Shown here: in pieces, positions 26,116 to 35,082 of the stretch | How the letters are laid out: the number at the start of each line of letters is the position of its first letter | Numbering within the stretch: position 1 is the stretch's first letter | Origin: Sedimentitalea nanhaiensis DSM 24252 | GTDB lineage: Bacteria > Pseudomonadota > Alphaproteobacteria > Rhodobacterales > Rhodobacteraceae | Length of the DNA stretch: 64,000 nt | Assembly: GCF_000473225.1 (NCBI RefSeq) | Contig: NZ_KI421509.1 | Location: 605,470-669,469, forward strand | Reading direction: 5' to 3' | The notes under the pieces: model-generated | What the model was told of the DNA's origin: nothing | Seen by the model: the letters and a program-made list of their open reading frames with translations, nothing else | Databases searched by the model: none | Program-made: the position numbers and the translations under genes

Positions 26116-26496
26116 ATGTCGCTTATTTCGTTGGGCAAGACAATCACTATCTCGCTTTCAGTCAAAGATCGCCATGCAAGTGCCGAGTGGTACAAAGGTA
26201 TGCTTGGGTTTGAAGCAATCTATCATGCAGATGAGGCGGGGTGGTCGGAGCTTCAGACCAACACACAAGGGGTGACAATCGGTTTGGGCGAGCATACCAG
26301 GCCTGCGCCCGGTAACTGCGTTCCCGTCTTCGGTATTGCTGATCTGGATGCCGCGAGGCAAAAACTGGAACAGGCCAAAGTGAAATTTGATGGCGAAACC
26401 GATGTCGTTGAAGGGATGGTCAAAACGGCAACTTTCTATGACCCCGATGGGAATGCGATGATGCTTGCTGAGGACTTAACCGGCGGGGTAGACTGA
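26116..26496 (+). CDS. VOC-family (glyoxalase-like) protein
   Basis: The 126-residue single VOC module (ITISLSVKDRHASAEWYKGM...TATFYDPDGNAMMLAED) is of the glyoxalase/bleomycin-resistance superfamily. The C-terminal YDPDGN(A/P) motif is present; a conserved metal-ligand set is not obvious. The second VOC gene overlaps its stop codon (TGATG at 26494-26498). Substrate unknown. Confidence 0.8.
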   Translation: MSLISLGKTITISLSVKDRHASAEWYKGMLGFEAIYHADEAGWSELQTNTQGVTIGLGEHTRPAPGNCVPVFGIADLDAARQKLEQAKVKFDGETDVVEGMVKTATFYDPDGNAMMLAEDLTGGVD

Positions 26497-26893
26497 TGCG
26501 CGGTCTTCACGCAGTTTCTGCGGCCCTGTTGCTTACAACCGGTTTTGCCTCAGCCGAAAAGTCACTGTTGGGGGTCCGGTTTCATCCATTGTCGACGCAG
26601 AGGCGTGGTATCTCGGCTTGTTCGGCGCGGAGGTCGAGGTTTTAAGGCCCTTTCCCGGTGTCGTTGAGTTCAAAGTTGCGCCCGGTGTCTGGTATCAGAT
26701 TTTCGAAACCGAAGATCACCAGCCTGCCGGGGCGGTAGTGAGGTTTCTTGTTGACGATATCGCCGCCACTCAGGCCATGTGGGCCGACGCTGGCATTGAT
26801 ACCGGCGACGCAATTCAAGTACCAAGTGTTGTGACGTATTCAGAATTTAGCGATCCTGACGGGAATGCCTTTGGGCTGTATGAGTTGCCATAG
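26496..26893 (+). pseudogene. Frameshifted VOC-family gene with a signal peptide
   Basis: The ATG at 26496 gives a signal peptide (MRGLHAVSAALLLTTGFASA|E), then runs out of frame. One missing base in the A-run near 26,560 would restore AEKVTVGGPVSSIVDAEAWY followed by a VOC domain (LGLFGAEVEVLRPFPG ... VVTYSEFSDPDGNAFGLYEL) to 26893. An exported VOC protein would be unusual. Either the gene is inactivated or this is a sequencing error. Confidence 0.65.
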
Positions 26894-26972
26894 GCGCGCA
26901 GGCTTACCTACCTTTTCCGGTCGTTTGAGCGCCCAGCGGCATTGGTCAAGAAGGATGCTTTGATCACCATCG

Positions 26973-27429
26973 CGGCTTTGTTGCACAAATAGCGTTCCGG
27001 GATTCATCTCACGAATCCAGAATGATAGCTGAAGGCTATGAGCAGTTGGGTCCCTTCGACGTACAAGACCACGAACTGGCCGGCTTACAATGACGCACTG
27101 AGGCGGCGCGGATCGCTGACCGGCAACACATGTCTTCGTGTGTGAGAGGTTGGTTTGATCCTAAGATGGTCAGGACGCCTCGACCGACCTGCAAGTGCCA
27201 TCGGCAACAGTCTTTCAGCGATGAAGCGGTCCCGGCCTGGCTGACGATAAAGGTTCTCTTTGGCGTGTCTCTGAGACAGGCGACCGGGCTCGCCGAGAGC
27301 CTCTTGCGGCTGGTCGGGTTGGACCGGGCGGTGCCCGATTTCAGCACCTTGTGCCGCCGCCACCAAACGTTGAACGTCAGCCTGCCGTATCGTGGTGCCT
27401 CGGTGCACTCGCTGGCTCTCAACTCTTGA
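26973..27429 (+). mobile_element. Degraded IS5-family element with left terminal repeat
   Basis: GGCTTTGTTGCACAAATAGC at 26974 is the terminal inverted repeat common to a large IS5 subgroup. An ATG at 27038 then gives MSSWVPSTYKTTNWPAYNDA..RRRGSLT, the known N-terminus. After a short disruption (about 27,120-27,146) the frame resumes with GWFDPKMVRTPRPTC, RQQSFSDEAVPAWLTIKVLF and FSTLCRRHQTLNVSLPYRGA. The catalytic C-terminal half and right repeat are missing; unrelated sequence begins at about 27,410. Confidence 0.8.
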
Positions 27430-27700
27430 TTGGTTTGGCCACATGCTTGCGGCGCTCTCCGGTCACACGCCAAACATCGAGCTGGCAGACGGTCAGCCGG
27501 AAGGTGTTGCCCTCGGCGACGCCCGTCTCGGTTAGGTCCACGGTCCAGATGTTCTCGGCCGCCGCGCCCGCAGGGTGCGGCGGGATCTGCTGGCGGGGCT
27601 GCCGGGGGATCCGCTCGCCGGGCGTGCCGCCCTCGAACTGCCGGTCGGGGGGCTTCGCTGTGGCTGCGCTGCGCGGGTGTTCCGGCAGGGATCTGGGCCG
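27419..27700 (-). other. Possible coding fragment downstream of bioB, unidentified
   Basis: On the minus strand a frame with strong GC3 bias ends in AENIWTVDLTETGVAEGNTF then RLTVCQLDVWRVTGERRKHV, stopping at 27419. It has no start of its own and is cut near the IS5 junction, so it may be a gene end trapped beside the IS. I do not recognise the family. The opposite strand also shows codon-like bias, so this call is weak. Confidence 0.3.
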
Positions 27701-27726
27701 AGCGCGCGGGGCAGGCGGGGCTGAGC

Positions 27727-28701
27727 CTATTCCGCCGCGACCCCGGCGCGGTTCCGCGCGGGGGCGACATGCATCCCCAGCCGCGTGAGCAGGGCCCGAT
27801 CCTTCCACGCCTCCGGGTTGCCGGTGGTCAGCAGCTGGTCGCCCACGAAGATCGAATTCGCGCCCGCCAGGAAGCACAGCGCCTGCAGCTCGTCGCTCAT
27901 TCCCGTGCGCCCGGCGGACAGGCGCACGACCGAGGCGGGCATCAGGATGCGGGCCAGCGCCACGATACGCACCAGCGCGAAGGGATCGATCTCCTGTGCG
28001 CGCTCCTGTACGGGCACGCCCTCGATCTCGTTCCACAGGTTCACCGGCACGCTGTCGGGATGTGCGGGGAGCGTGGCCAGCGTCACGAGCATGACGATCC
28101 GGTCCTCTTCGGTCTCGCCCATGCCAAGGATACCGCCGCAGCAGACCCTGATGCCGCCCTTGCGGACCTGTGCGACGGTGTCCAGACGATCCTCCATCGT
28201 GCGGGTGGTCGCGATCTGCGCGTAATAGTCTGGCGAGGTGTCGATGTTGTGGTTGTAGAAATCCAAGCCCGCCGCCTTGAGCCGTGTGACCTGATCGGGA
28301 TTGAGCATGCCCAGCGTCATGCAGGTTTCCAGTCCCAGATCGGCCACACCCCGCACCATGTCGCACAGCTTATCCATGTCGCGATCCTTGGGGCCGCGCC
28401 AGGCGGCGCCCATGCAGAAGCGCTGCGCGCCGGCGGCCTTGGCGCGTCTGGCGGCTGCAAGAACCTCCCCAGTGCCCATGAGCTTGGTGGCCTTCACGCC
28501 CGTCTCGTGATGAGCGGATTGCGAGCAATAGCCGCAATCCTCGGGGCAGCCGCCGGTCTTGATGCTGAGCAAACTCGCGGTCTCGATCGCATTGGGATCG
28601 AAGTGGGCGCGGTGGAGCGTCTGGGCGCGGTGCAAGAGGTCGGGAAAGGGCAGGGCGTGGATCGTCCTGGCCTCCGCCGTGGTCCAGTCGGTCCGGATCA
28701 T
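27727..28701 (-). CDS. bioB: Biotin synthase
   Basis: Radical-SAM enzyme that inserts sulfur into dethiobiotin. The 324-residue protein has the cluster motif with C52, C56 and C59 ([11 protein letters not shown]), [15 protein letters not shown], and [13 protein letters not shown]. The sacrificial-cluster residues sit in the usual places ([17 protein letters not shown]). Its ATG overlaps the bioY stop (28698-28701), so the two are translationally coupled. The remaining bioF, bioD and bioA genes are not adjacent. Confidence 0.95.
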   Translation of the reverse strand: MIRTDWTTAEARTIHALPFPDLLHRAQTLHRAHFDPNAIETASLLSIKTGGCPEDCGYCSQSAHHETGVKATKLMGTGEVLAAARRAKAAGAQRFCMGAAWRGPKDRDMDKLCDMVRGVADLGLETCMTLGMLNPDQVTRLKAAGLDFYNHNIDTSPDYYAQIATTRTMEDRLDTVAQVRKGGIRVCCGGILGMGETEEDRIVMLVTLATLPAHPDSVPVNLWNEIEGVPVQERAQEIDPFALVRIVALARILMPASVVRLSAGRTGMSDELQALCFLAGANSIFVGDQLLTTGNPEAWKDRALLTRLGMHVAPARNRAGVAAE

Positions 28702-29255
28702 TGCGCAAGCCTCCCGAGGCGGGCGAGGCCTGTGATCAGCCCCGAGGCCAGCGCCAGCTTGACCAGATCGCCGAGGATAAAGGGCGTAAAGCCCGCCGCC
28801 AGCAGCGTTTGTGCCGGGACGAAGGTGGCGAGCCAGGCGAGGCCGAGCGCATAGACCACGGCGAGACCAGCGAGCATCGCCAGGACGCGTCCGATCAGTC
28901 CGCGACCCTGAGCCAGCCAGCCGGTGAGCCCCGCACCCAGCAGGTAGCCCGCGAGGTAGCCGCCGGTGGGCCCCGCCATGTAGGCCAGCCCGATGCCGCG
29001 CTCCGGTGTGCCCGAGAAGACCGGCAGACCCAGCGCTCCGGCGGTCAGGTAGGCGGCCATCGCCGCCAGGCCCAGCCGAGGCCCGAGCGCGGCGGCGAGC
29101 AAGAACACCGCCAGCGTGTGCAGTGTCATCGGCACCGGCCAGAACGGGATCTGGACCTTGGCACCGAGCGTGATCAGCAGGGCACCGCCAAGCGCGATCC
29201 CGATGCCGCGCCAGAGCGCGGCGGGGCGGGTCAGGGACGGGTCGAGAAATGCCAT
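28698..29255 (-). CDS. bioY: Biotin transporter BioY
   Basis: The S-component of the ECF biotin transporter: a 185-residue protein with about six membrane helices ([55 protein letters not shown]). [14 protein letters not shown] and [13 protein letters not shown] are the BioY signatures. It is first in the bioY-bioB unit; a BioR-like box at 29286-29295 lies 31 bases upstream. No bioM or bioN is adjacent; BioY can act alone or with shared energising subunits. Confidence 0.93.
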   Translation of the reverse strand: MAFLDPSLTRPAALWRGIGIALGGALLITLGAKVQIPFWPVPMTLHTLAVFLLAAALGPRLGLAAMAAYLTAGALGLPVFSGTPERGIGLAYMAGPTGGYLAGYLLGAGLTGWLAQGRGLIGRVLAMLAGLAVVYALGLAWLATFVPAQTLLAAGFTPFILGDLVKLALASGLITGLARLGRLAQ

Positions 29256-29285
29256 GAGTCTGTTCTCCGGAGATAGGAATCTAAT

Positions 29286-29295
29286 CTATCTATGA
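29286..29295. promoter_or_regulatory. BioR-like box upstream of bioY
   Basis: CTATCTATGA matches 8 of 10 positions of the BioR box TTATCTATAA and lies in the bioY promoter region. Confidence 0.5.
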
Positions 29296-29328
29296 TTACG
29301 AAGGTTGCGCGGGCTTCGGCAATCAGGA

Positions 29329-29338
29329 TTATAGATAA
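29329..29338. promoter_or_regulatory. BioR box between bioR and bioY
   Basis: TTATAGATAA is the exact reverse complement of the BioR box TTATCTATAA. It abuts the bioR stop codon and lies 74 bases upstream of the bioY start, where it can repress the bioYB unit. Confidence 0.75.
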
Positions 29339-30007
29339 TCACCCGGGAATCTCGTAAGTCTCTCTTGCGTCAGTATTCTTCACCGAAGGTTTGCGCTTGC
29401 CGATCCATCCGACATGGCGGGTGAGCGTGGCGCAGGCGAGATCGGTCTGACCCTTGCGCAGGGCCTCGAGAATGGCGCGGTGATCGTGGTCGGTGCGCGC
29501 CTCCCAGTCCCGGCGCCAGGCAGCGAAGAGGAAGCGCGCGCTGGCCGCCTGCAGGTCGTCGATGGTCCGCAGGAGACGCGGCATCCGGCAGGGCGCGAGG
29601 ATCACCCGGTGGAAATGGCGGTTCGCCGCCTCCCAGTCGCGGACATTGCTCGCGCTGTCGCCGTGGCGCGTAACCTCTTCAGCTTCCTGAAGAATGGCGC
29701 GTGTCATGTTGGGGGCGGCATGGCGCAGGGCAAGGGATTCGAGGCTGGAGCGCATCTCGGCCACTTCGCGCAACTCGGCCACGTCGAACTCGGTGACGCG
29801 AAAGCCGCGCCGCGGTTCGCTCTCGGCCAGACCCTGCGTCTGCAATTCGCGGAAGGCTTCGCGCACGGGGACGTGGCTGGCACCGTACTCGATGGCGATG
29901 CGATCCTGTCGTAGCCGCGCGCCGGGCGGGATCTCGCCCGAAATGATACGCTCGGCGAGGGCGCGCGCGATGCGGGCGGACTGGGTCTGTTCAGGGGCGC
30001 GTTTCAT
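29339..30007 (-). CDS. bioR: GntR-family biotin repressor BioR
   Basis: The 222-residue protein has an N-terminal GntR winged helix (LAERIISGEIPPGARLRQDR, EYGASHVPVREAFRELQTQG) and a C-terminal FCD-type helical domain (LREVAEMRSSLESLALRH; HFHRVILAPCRMPRLLRTID). In alphaproteobacteria BioR replaces BirA as the biotin repressor. The match is supported by BioR-like boxes upstream of bioR itself (30011-30020) and before bioY. Confidence 0.88.
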   Translation of the reverse strand: MKRAPEQTQSARIARALAERIISGEIPPGARLRQDRIAIEYGASHVPVREAFRELQTQGLAESEPRRGFRVTEFDVAELREVAEMRSSLESLALRHAAPNMTRAILQEAEEVTRHGDSASNVRDWEAANRHFHRVILAPCRMPRLLRTIDDLQAASARFLFAAWRRDWEARTDHDHRAILEALRKGQTDLACATLTRHVGWIGKRKPSVKNTDARETYEIPG

Positions 30008-30010
30008 AAA

Positions 30011-30020
30011 TCATAGATAA
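30011..30020. promoter_or_regulatory. BioR-like box upstream of bioR
   Basis: TCATAGATAA differs at one position from TTATAGATAA and lies 4 bases before the bioR start, consistent with autoregulation. Confidence 0.6.
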
Positions 30021-30435
30021 TTCAGAGCGCACCGCCTGTCGATACCATTGATGTGCTTGCCGTTTGATTGGACATCACCGCGTGCCCGTAACGTTTGGCA
30101 AGCTTTGGAGGCCCAGGCAGCCCTTGGCCGCTATGTTCGGAAGTCTCAATTGGTCAAAGCCATCCGGACCAACGCGCCTTCCTTGCTTCGGAGGTGGGCC
30201 AGTAAGACGGAAGGTGATGATCGTCTGCCAGCCGCCGAGAACGCGCACCCCGCAAGGGGCTTGCTCGGGGGCCTTTTCGGGGGGGGGGTGCGTTAAGCGC
30301 CCGATTCCAGTGAACGAGAACATCGAACGAGGTGTTCGAAATTTCCCCTCCTGGATGCACTACGGCGTCAAGCGCCGGCAGGCGGCATTCCTCATTTGGC
30401 AGTCGGTTCCGCGCTTTCGATCCAGCGGATATCGG
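30021..30435. other. Non-coding stretch, no gene recognised
   Basis: About 415 bases between bioR and the EF-G-like gene. Short frames on both strands have no recognisable domain. The right edge of the accessory region is probably here, since the next genes again look like core DNA. Confidence 0.4.
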
Positions 30436-32346
30436 TCAGGCGTAAGAGGCCACCGGTTCGGTGATTTCTTCGTAATGATCAAGTTTGGAACTGAACCAGG
30501 CGGTGCCGCGCGTGGCGCCGCCGAGGGCGCGAAACAGATCTTCCTCTGACGCCATGGGAAGCAGGCCATTGAACACATCCCAACCGTTAGCGGTGGGGTG
30601 GGATTCAAATCCCAGCACCTGCCCTTTGAGGCCGCTGAACAGAGGAGCCAGACCGCCGGACAGAATTGATGGCACGTCGATGCGCACACGCATGATCGGT
30701 TGCAACACAACGGTTCCCGCCTCGTCCAGCGCTGCCTTGACCGCATTTTTTCCGGCGGTTCGAAACGCATGATCCGAACTGTCCACCGAATGTGACTTGC
30801 CGTCTTTCAGTGTTACGGCAATATCCACCACCGGAAAACCGGATGGTCCCCTGTCCAGCGCATCGCGTGCGCCTGCCTCGACCGCCGGGATGTAGTTGCG
30901 CGGCACAGCCCCCCCCTTGACGATCTCGTCAAAGACAAAGCCACTGCCCAGAGGCCGAGGCGCCACGTCGATGAGAACATCGGCAAACTGGCCGGCACCC
31001 CCGGACTGTTTGCGGTGGCGGCAGTGGGCTTCAATCTTGCGACGGATGGTTTCCCTCAGCGCGGTCTGCATTGGGGCGCACTCTACTTTGACGCCAAATC
31101 CCAGTTCGAGCTTTTCGGCGATCCGCCGCAGGTGCAACGGACCCTGAACGCCGATCACGAACTGGCCGGTCGACTCGTCCTGACCGATCTGGAGGCCGGG
31201 ATCGATCCCGGCCAGCTTTGCCAGTGCGGAGGACAGCTTGTTTTCATCGCGTTCATGCACCGGTGTCAGCCGGCGATGCAGGCCAGGCGGATGGGCCTGT
31301 GCCCATTCCGGCAACGGCATCGAGCCGTCGGCTGACAAATAGGTCGCCGGGGCTATGTGATCGCTTTTGATCGTCAGGGCGAGATCGCCGGCTGACATCG
31401 ACTTGAGAGGTGTCCTGCCGTCGATATGGTTCAGGCTGCCGATGCTACTGCCGCCCAGGGCCATGCCCGGGGCAATGCCGTTGGCCAACGCACGGATCAG
31501 CACCGTTTTACCCATATGCTTGACCGTATCCGCAAGGCACCCCACCGCAAGCTCGTCCTCGCCCAGCCCATGGTGCCGGGGCAGGGCGGCGATCTGAGGG
31601 GTCTCATGGCGCAGCGACTTCATCAGCCGCATGATGCCATTGCCATGCGACGCCGACCCCAGGAATGCGGGGATCAGATCGTGGCGTTGCAGCGCACGGG
31701 TCGCAACCGCATAGATCCCTTCGGTCATGGGTCTCTGATCCTCGATGATCTGCTCCAGCAGGGCATCATCGAAATCGGCCAGCGATTCCAACAGATCAAA
31801 GCGCGCTTCCTGTTCGCGCATCGCGACGTCCTTGGGCAGTTCGACCAGCGAAGACCGTTCGTCTTCGTGATATTCCCATGCCCGTTCCGATATCAGGTCA
31901 ACGGCTCCGGTGATCTGGCCCTCGGTACGAATCGGCACCTGGCGCAGCAGAATTCCGTGTGCGCAATATTGCTGCAACGCAGATACGATATCGCTGATCC
32001 GATGAGTGGCGACGTCAGTTCTATTGATGAACAGGAATGCCGGGATGCCGGAGTCTTCGATGATGCGCAGATAGGGCGCGCTCAGCACTGCGGCCTCGAC
32101 ATCGGCCGGTGCACAGAGAACGGCCGCGTCGCTGGCCGCAAGCGCCGGTCCGATCATGGCGAAATTGTCCAACCCGCCGGGCAAGTCCAGCACCGCCCAC
32201 CTGTCCTGCATGAACGGAAAGCAGGACAGTTCAACATCGCCCATCAATTTCAGCATCGTCGGCGGCGTGCCGTCCAGCGCGGCCAGCGCCGCGGCCAGCG
32301 TGGTCTTGCCCGAATGGGGCGGTCCGATCACTGTGATTGCCCGCAT
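30436..32346 (-). CDS. EF-G-like translational GTPase (divergent paralogue)
   Basis: A 636-residue EF-G homologue. Visible: P-loop GPPHSGKTT (8-16), DLPGG (54-58) in place of the DTPGH switch II of canonical EF-G, and NRTD (108-111) in place of NKxD. Domain II motifs follow, then EF-G domain IV (QSGGAGQFADVLIDVAPRP) and V (EAGTVVLQPIMRVRIDVPS). Only about 40 residues separate the P-loop from DLPGG, so switch I is shortened. With the catalytic His of DTPGH replaced by Gly, GTP hydrolysis may be slow or differently triggered. AAGGAGGG precedes the start. It is probably a specialised paralogue, not the essential fusA. Confidence 0.85.
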   Translation of the reverse strand: MRAITVIGPPHSGKTTLAAALAALDGTPPTMLKLMGDVELSCFPFMQDRWAVLDLPGGLDNFAMIGPALAASDAAVLCAPADVEAAVLSAPYLRIIEDSGIPAFLFINRTDVATHRISDIVSALQQYCAHGILLRQVPIRTEGQITGAVDLISERAWEYHEDERSSLVELPKDVAMREQEARFDLLESLADFDDALLEQIIEDQRPMTEGIYAVATRALQRHDLIPAFLGSASHGNGIMRLMKSLRHETPQIAALPRHHGLGEDELAVGCLADTVKHMGKTVLIRALANGIAPGMALGGSSIGSLNHIDGRTPLKSMSAGDLALTIKSDHIAPATYLSADGSMPLPEWAQAHPPGLHRRLTPVHERDENKLSSALAKLAGIDPGLQIGQDESTGQFVIGVQGPLHLRRIAEKLELGFGVKVECAPMQTALRETIRRKIEAHCRHRKQSGGAGQFADVLIDVAPRPLGSGFVFDEIVKGGAVPRNYIPAVEAGARDALDRGPSGFPVVDIAVTLKDGKSHSVDSSDHAFRTAGKNAVKAALDEAGTVVLQPIMRVRIDVPSILSGGLAPLFSGLKGQVLGFESHPTANGWDVFNGLLPMASEEDLFRALGGATRGTAWFSSKLDHYEEITEPVASYA

Positions 32347-32860
32347 GTTCAGTCCCTCCTTGGATACGCGACACTCGACGTCGTCTTCCGCTCGAAGGGA
32401 TGACGCGATCCGGGATCGCGCGGATGGCCTGAAAGTCTGCCTGTCTCAATGCGGGGCGTCGCCACGGTTGGCTTCGCGTGACTGTCCGCCTCTTGCCCAC
32501 CAGCCTCGGATATCGCGGCAGGTCAGGTCAAGGAAAACCCGCAGCACACATCGGGCGGGTCCGGATGCTGTGGTCCGGAACGCCGGGATTCGGCCGCTCC
32601 TGTCGGATCCCGCATCGAATTGCTTTGCGCCCCCCCTGTGGCAAACTGTCGTAACGCCACAGTGATCAAACGTTGGCCGGTCGTGGTTTGCGCGGACGCA
32701 ATTACGTCGGGCAAGTCGTTTTCGGGAAGAAAAGCCATTGCATTTCCGGGCCTTCCGAATAGTCTGACGCGCACTCACACGGGTTTGGGGTTCTTCATCA
32801 GCGCCCCGCCTGCATAAAAAAACAAAAAATGTTGCGATCCAATGGGAGGAACTACTGAAT
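32347..32860. other. 514-base intergenic region, no gene recognised
   Basis: It separates the divergent EF-G-like and dctP genes and must hold both promoters. An 83-codon minus-strand frame (32523-32774) has a plausible start but a composition unlike the neighbours' proteins, and is not annotated. No strong hairpin or operator was seen. Confidence 0.4.
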
Positions 32861-33946
32861 ATGGAACGTCGTAAATTTTTGAAGGGGGCCGCAATCGCGG
32901 GCACCGGCGCGGCTCTGGCGGCACCGGCCATCGCGCAAGGCGGCAAGACGCTCACGATCGTGTCGACATGGGGACGGGATTTCCCGGGCTTGGGGACGTC
33001 TGCACAACGCCTGGCCGAAAGAATCACCGAACTGTCGCAGGGAGAGTTGCGCACCGAATATTTCGCTGCGGGCGAGCGCGTCGGCGCATTCGATTCGTTT
33101 GACGAAGTGGCCAGCGGCAACAGCCAGGCCTATGTCGCGGCGGACTATTACTGGGGCGGCAAGCACCCGGCTTTCAACTATTTCACGTCGGTTCCGTTTG
33201 GCATGACCACACCGGAATGGAACGCCTGGATCAAATTCGCAGGCGGTCAGGAGCTTTGGGACGAGGTCGCTGGCGAATATGGCCTGAAAAGCCTTCCCTG
33301 CGGCGCCACGGGCGCGCAGGCCGGCGGTTGGTTCAACAAAGAGATCCTGTCTCCCGAGGATCTGAACGGTCTGAAAATGCGTATTCCCGGCCTTGCCGGT
33401 GCGGTAATGTCCAAACTGGGCGTGTCTACCGTTTCGCTGCCTGGTGGCCAGATCTACGAAAACCTGGTGTCCGGTGCCATCGAGGCCACGGAATGGGTTG
33501 GTCCCTATAACGACTATTTCATGAAGTTCTACGAGGCGGCGAAATACTACTATACGGCTGGCATGCATGAACCCGGTGGCGGTCTGGCCTTTGGCATGAA
33601 CAAATCCTGGTGGGAGAGCCTTTCGGACTATGAAAAGGCCGTCATCACCGCAGCCTGCAACGAAGAGCATGCTGCACAGCCCGAAGAGGCATCGGCCCTG
33701 AACGGGCAGTACCTCAAGCGGTTGGTCGACGAACATGGCGTTCAGGTCCGCCAGTTCAACGAGGAAGTCTGGGATGCCATGGGCGAAGCCGCTGCAGAAG
33801 TGTTCGAGGAGACCCGCGATCACTCGCCACTGGCGGCAAAGGTCAACGACGCCTTTCAGTCCAGCCTGCTGGAAATCGGCGGCTGGCGTGCAATCGCCGA
33901 GATCGAATACTCGAATCAGCGAAACCGTATCCTCGGAATCGGCTGA
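32861..33946 (+). CDS. TRAP transporter substrate-binding protein (DctP family), Tat-exported
   Basis: The 361-residue solute-binding protein has a twin-arginine-type signal (MERRKFLKGAAIAGTGAALA|AP) and the DctP fold: IVSTWGRDFPGLGTSAQRLA, LKMRIPGLAGAVMSKLGV and GAIEATEWVGPYNDYFMKFY. The WxGPYND and NKSWWESLSDYEKA regions resemble those of 2-oxo acid or mannitol-type DctP members. GGGAGGAA lies 9 bases upstream. It heads a three-gene TRAP system; the substrate is not determined. Confidence 0.92.
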   Translation: MERRKFLKGAAIAGTGAALAAPAIAQGGKTLTIVSTWGRDFPGLGTSAQRLAERITELSQGELRTEYFAAGERVGAFDSFDEVASGNSQAYVAADYYWGGKHPAFNYFTSVPFGMTTPEWNAWIKFAGGQELWDEVAGEYGLKSLPCGATGAQAGGWFNKEILSPEDLNGLKMRIPGLAGAVMSKLGVSTVSLPGGQIYENLVSGAIEATEWVGPYNDYFMKFYEAAKYYYTAGMHEPGGGLAFGMNKSWWESLSDYEKAVITAACNEEHAAQPEEASALNGQYLKRLVDEHGVQVRQFNEEVWDAMGEAAAEVFEETRDHSPLAAKVNDAFQSSLLEIGGWRAIAEIEYSNQRNRILGIG

Positions 33947-34073
33947 CCGCTGCTGCGCGCACAACGGACAGGAGTCGGCAGACTTGCCGACTCCTGTTTT
34001 CCACTGCTGCGCCGCTTGTTAAAAGCGTGCGGATCCGACCTGAACCGGGTTGTTTGCAAATTGGGGAGTTGCG

Positions 34074-35072
34074 ATGAACGCCACATCCGAGGCAGAGATT
34101 CTGTCGCCAAGGGGCGCACCCGCGCCTTATGTGCGGTACTTCGGCTGGGCCATGCTGTTCGTTTTGCTGGCCTTTGTGATCAACAACATCCTGATCGTCT
34201 GGTTCGATTATCCTTCGCTGGCCACATTGCTGCGCGAGAATACGGACAGCCGGGCCTGGGTTCTGGTGGCCTGCTACGGTCTGGCGCTGGTTGCGGGGGC
34301 TCTGGTGGTGGTGCGCACGCCGAACCGGTCGTTGCGCTATGACGCCAAGCGCATCAGCGATTTCAACGCCTATCTGATACGCGGCTGCTTCTTTGCCGTG
34401 CTCTTTGTGGGAATCGCGGATTTCGCGATCGCGTTTCTGCGGGTCGAGGGGTTGTTGGATTCCCTGTTCACGGAGAACCTCGCCAAGGATCTGATCCGCG
34501 CCCGTTTTATCGGCCCGTTTGTTCATGTCCCGCTCGTCATTCTGGGGTTCATCGTCGCCATATTCTCACGTTCGCTCGGGTTCATCTGGCTGGCACTGAT
34601 GATCGTTGTGGCGGAACTGCTGATCGTGATCTCGCGTTTTGTATTTTCCTATGAACAGGCGATGATGGGCGATCTGGTGCGCTACTGGTACGCCGCACTG
34701 TTCCTGTTTGCCTCAGCCTACACGCTGCTCGAGGAAGGCCACGTCCGGGTCGATGTGCTATATGCGGGGTTCAGCAACCGCCGCAAGGGGCGCGTCAATT
34801 CCGTCGGGTCGATCCTGTTGGGCATGACTACCGTATGGGCGATCCTGCTGATCGGGCTGGGGTCCAAGCAGGCCATCATCAACGCGCCGGTTGCCAATTT
34901 CGAAGTCTCGCAAACCGGTACGGCAGGCATGTTCGTAAAATACCAGATGGCTGCGTTTCTTGCGATCTTTGCCATGACCATGCTGATCCAGTTTGTCAGC
35001 TATCTGTTCGAAGCGGTTGCGGATGCGCGCGACGAACCGGGCCACCGCGACCGCGCCGCCGCGTCACATTGA
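34074..35072 (+). CDS. TRAP transporter small permease (DctQ), enlarged
   Basis: The 332-residue membrane protein is about twice the usual DctQ length of 150-200. The first half adds roughly four helices (YFGWAMLFVLLAFVINNILI; AWVLVACYGLALVAGALVVV; GCFFAVLFVGIADFAIAFL), while the second half carries the DctQ core (ALFLFASAYTLLEEGHVRVD). The ATG at 34074 follows GGGGAG; the upstream TTG start is rejected. It ends 10 bases before dctM. Confidence 0.88.
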   Translation: MNATSEAEILSPRGAPAPYVRYFGWAMLFVLLAFVINNILIVWFDYPSLATLLRENTDSRAWVLVACYGLALVAGALVVVRTPNRSLRYDAKRISDFNAYLIRGCFFAVLFVGIADFAIAFLRVEGLLDSLFTENLAKDLIRARFIGPFVHVPLVILGFIVAIFSRSLGFIWLALMIVVAELLIVISRFVFSYEQAMMGDLVRYWYAALFLFASAYTLLEEGHVRVDVLYAGFSNRRKGRVNSVGSILLGMTTVWAILLIGLGSKQAIINAPVANFEVSQTGTAGMFVKYQMAAFLAIFAMTMLIQFVSYLFEAVADARDEPGHRDRAAASH

Positions 35073-35082
35073 GGACGGAAAT

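Noticed and set aside
32523-32774. 83-codon minus-strand ORF upstream of the EF-G-like gene
   Set aside because: Composition and residue pattern do not look protein-like and no ribosome site supports it.
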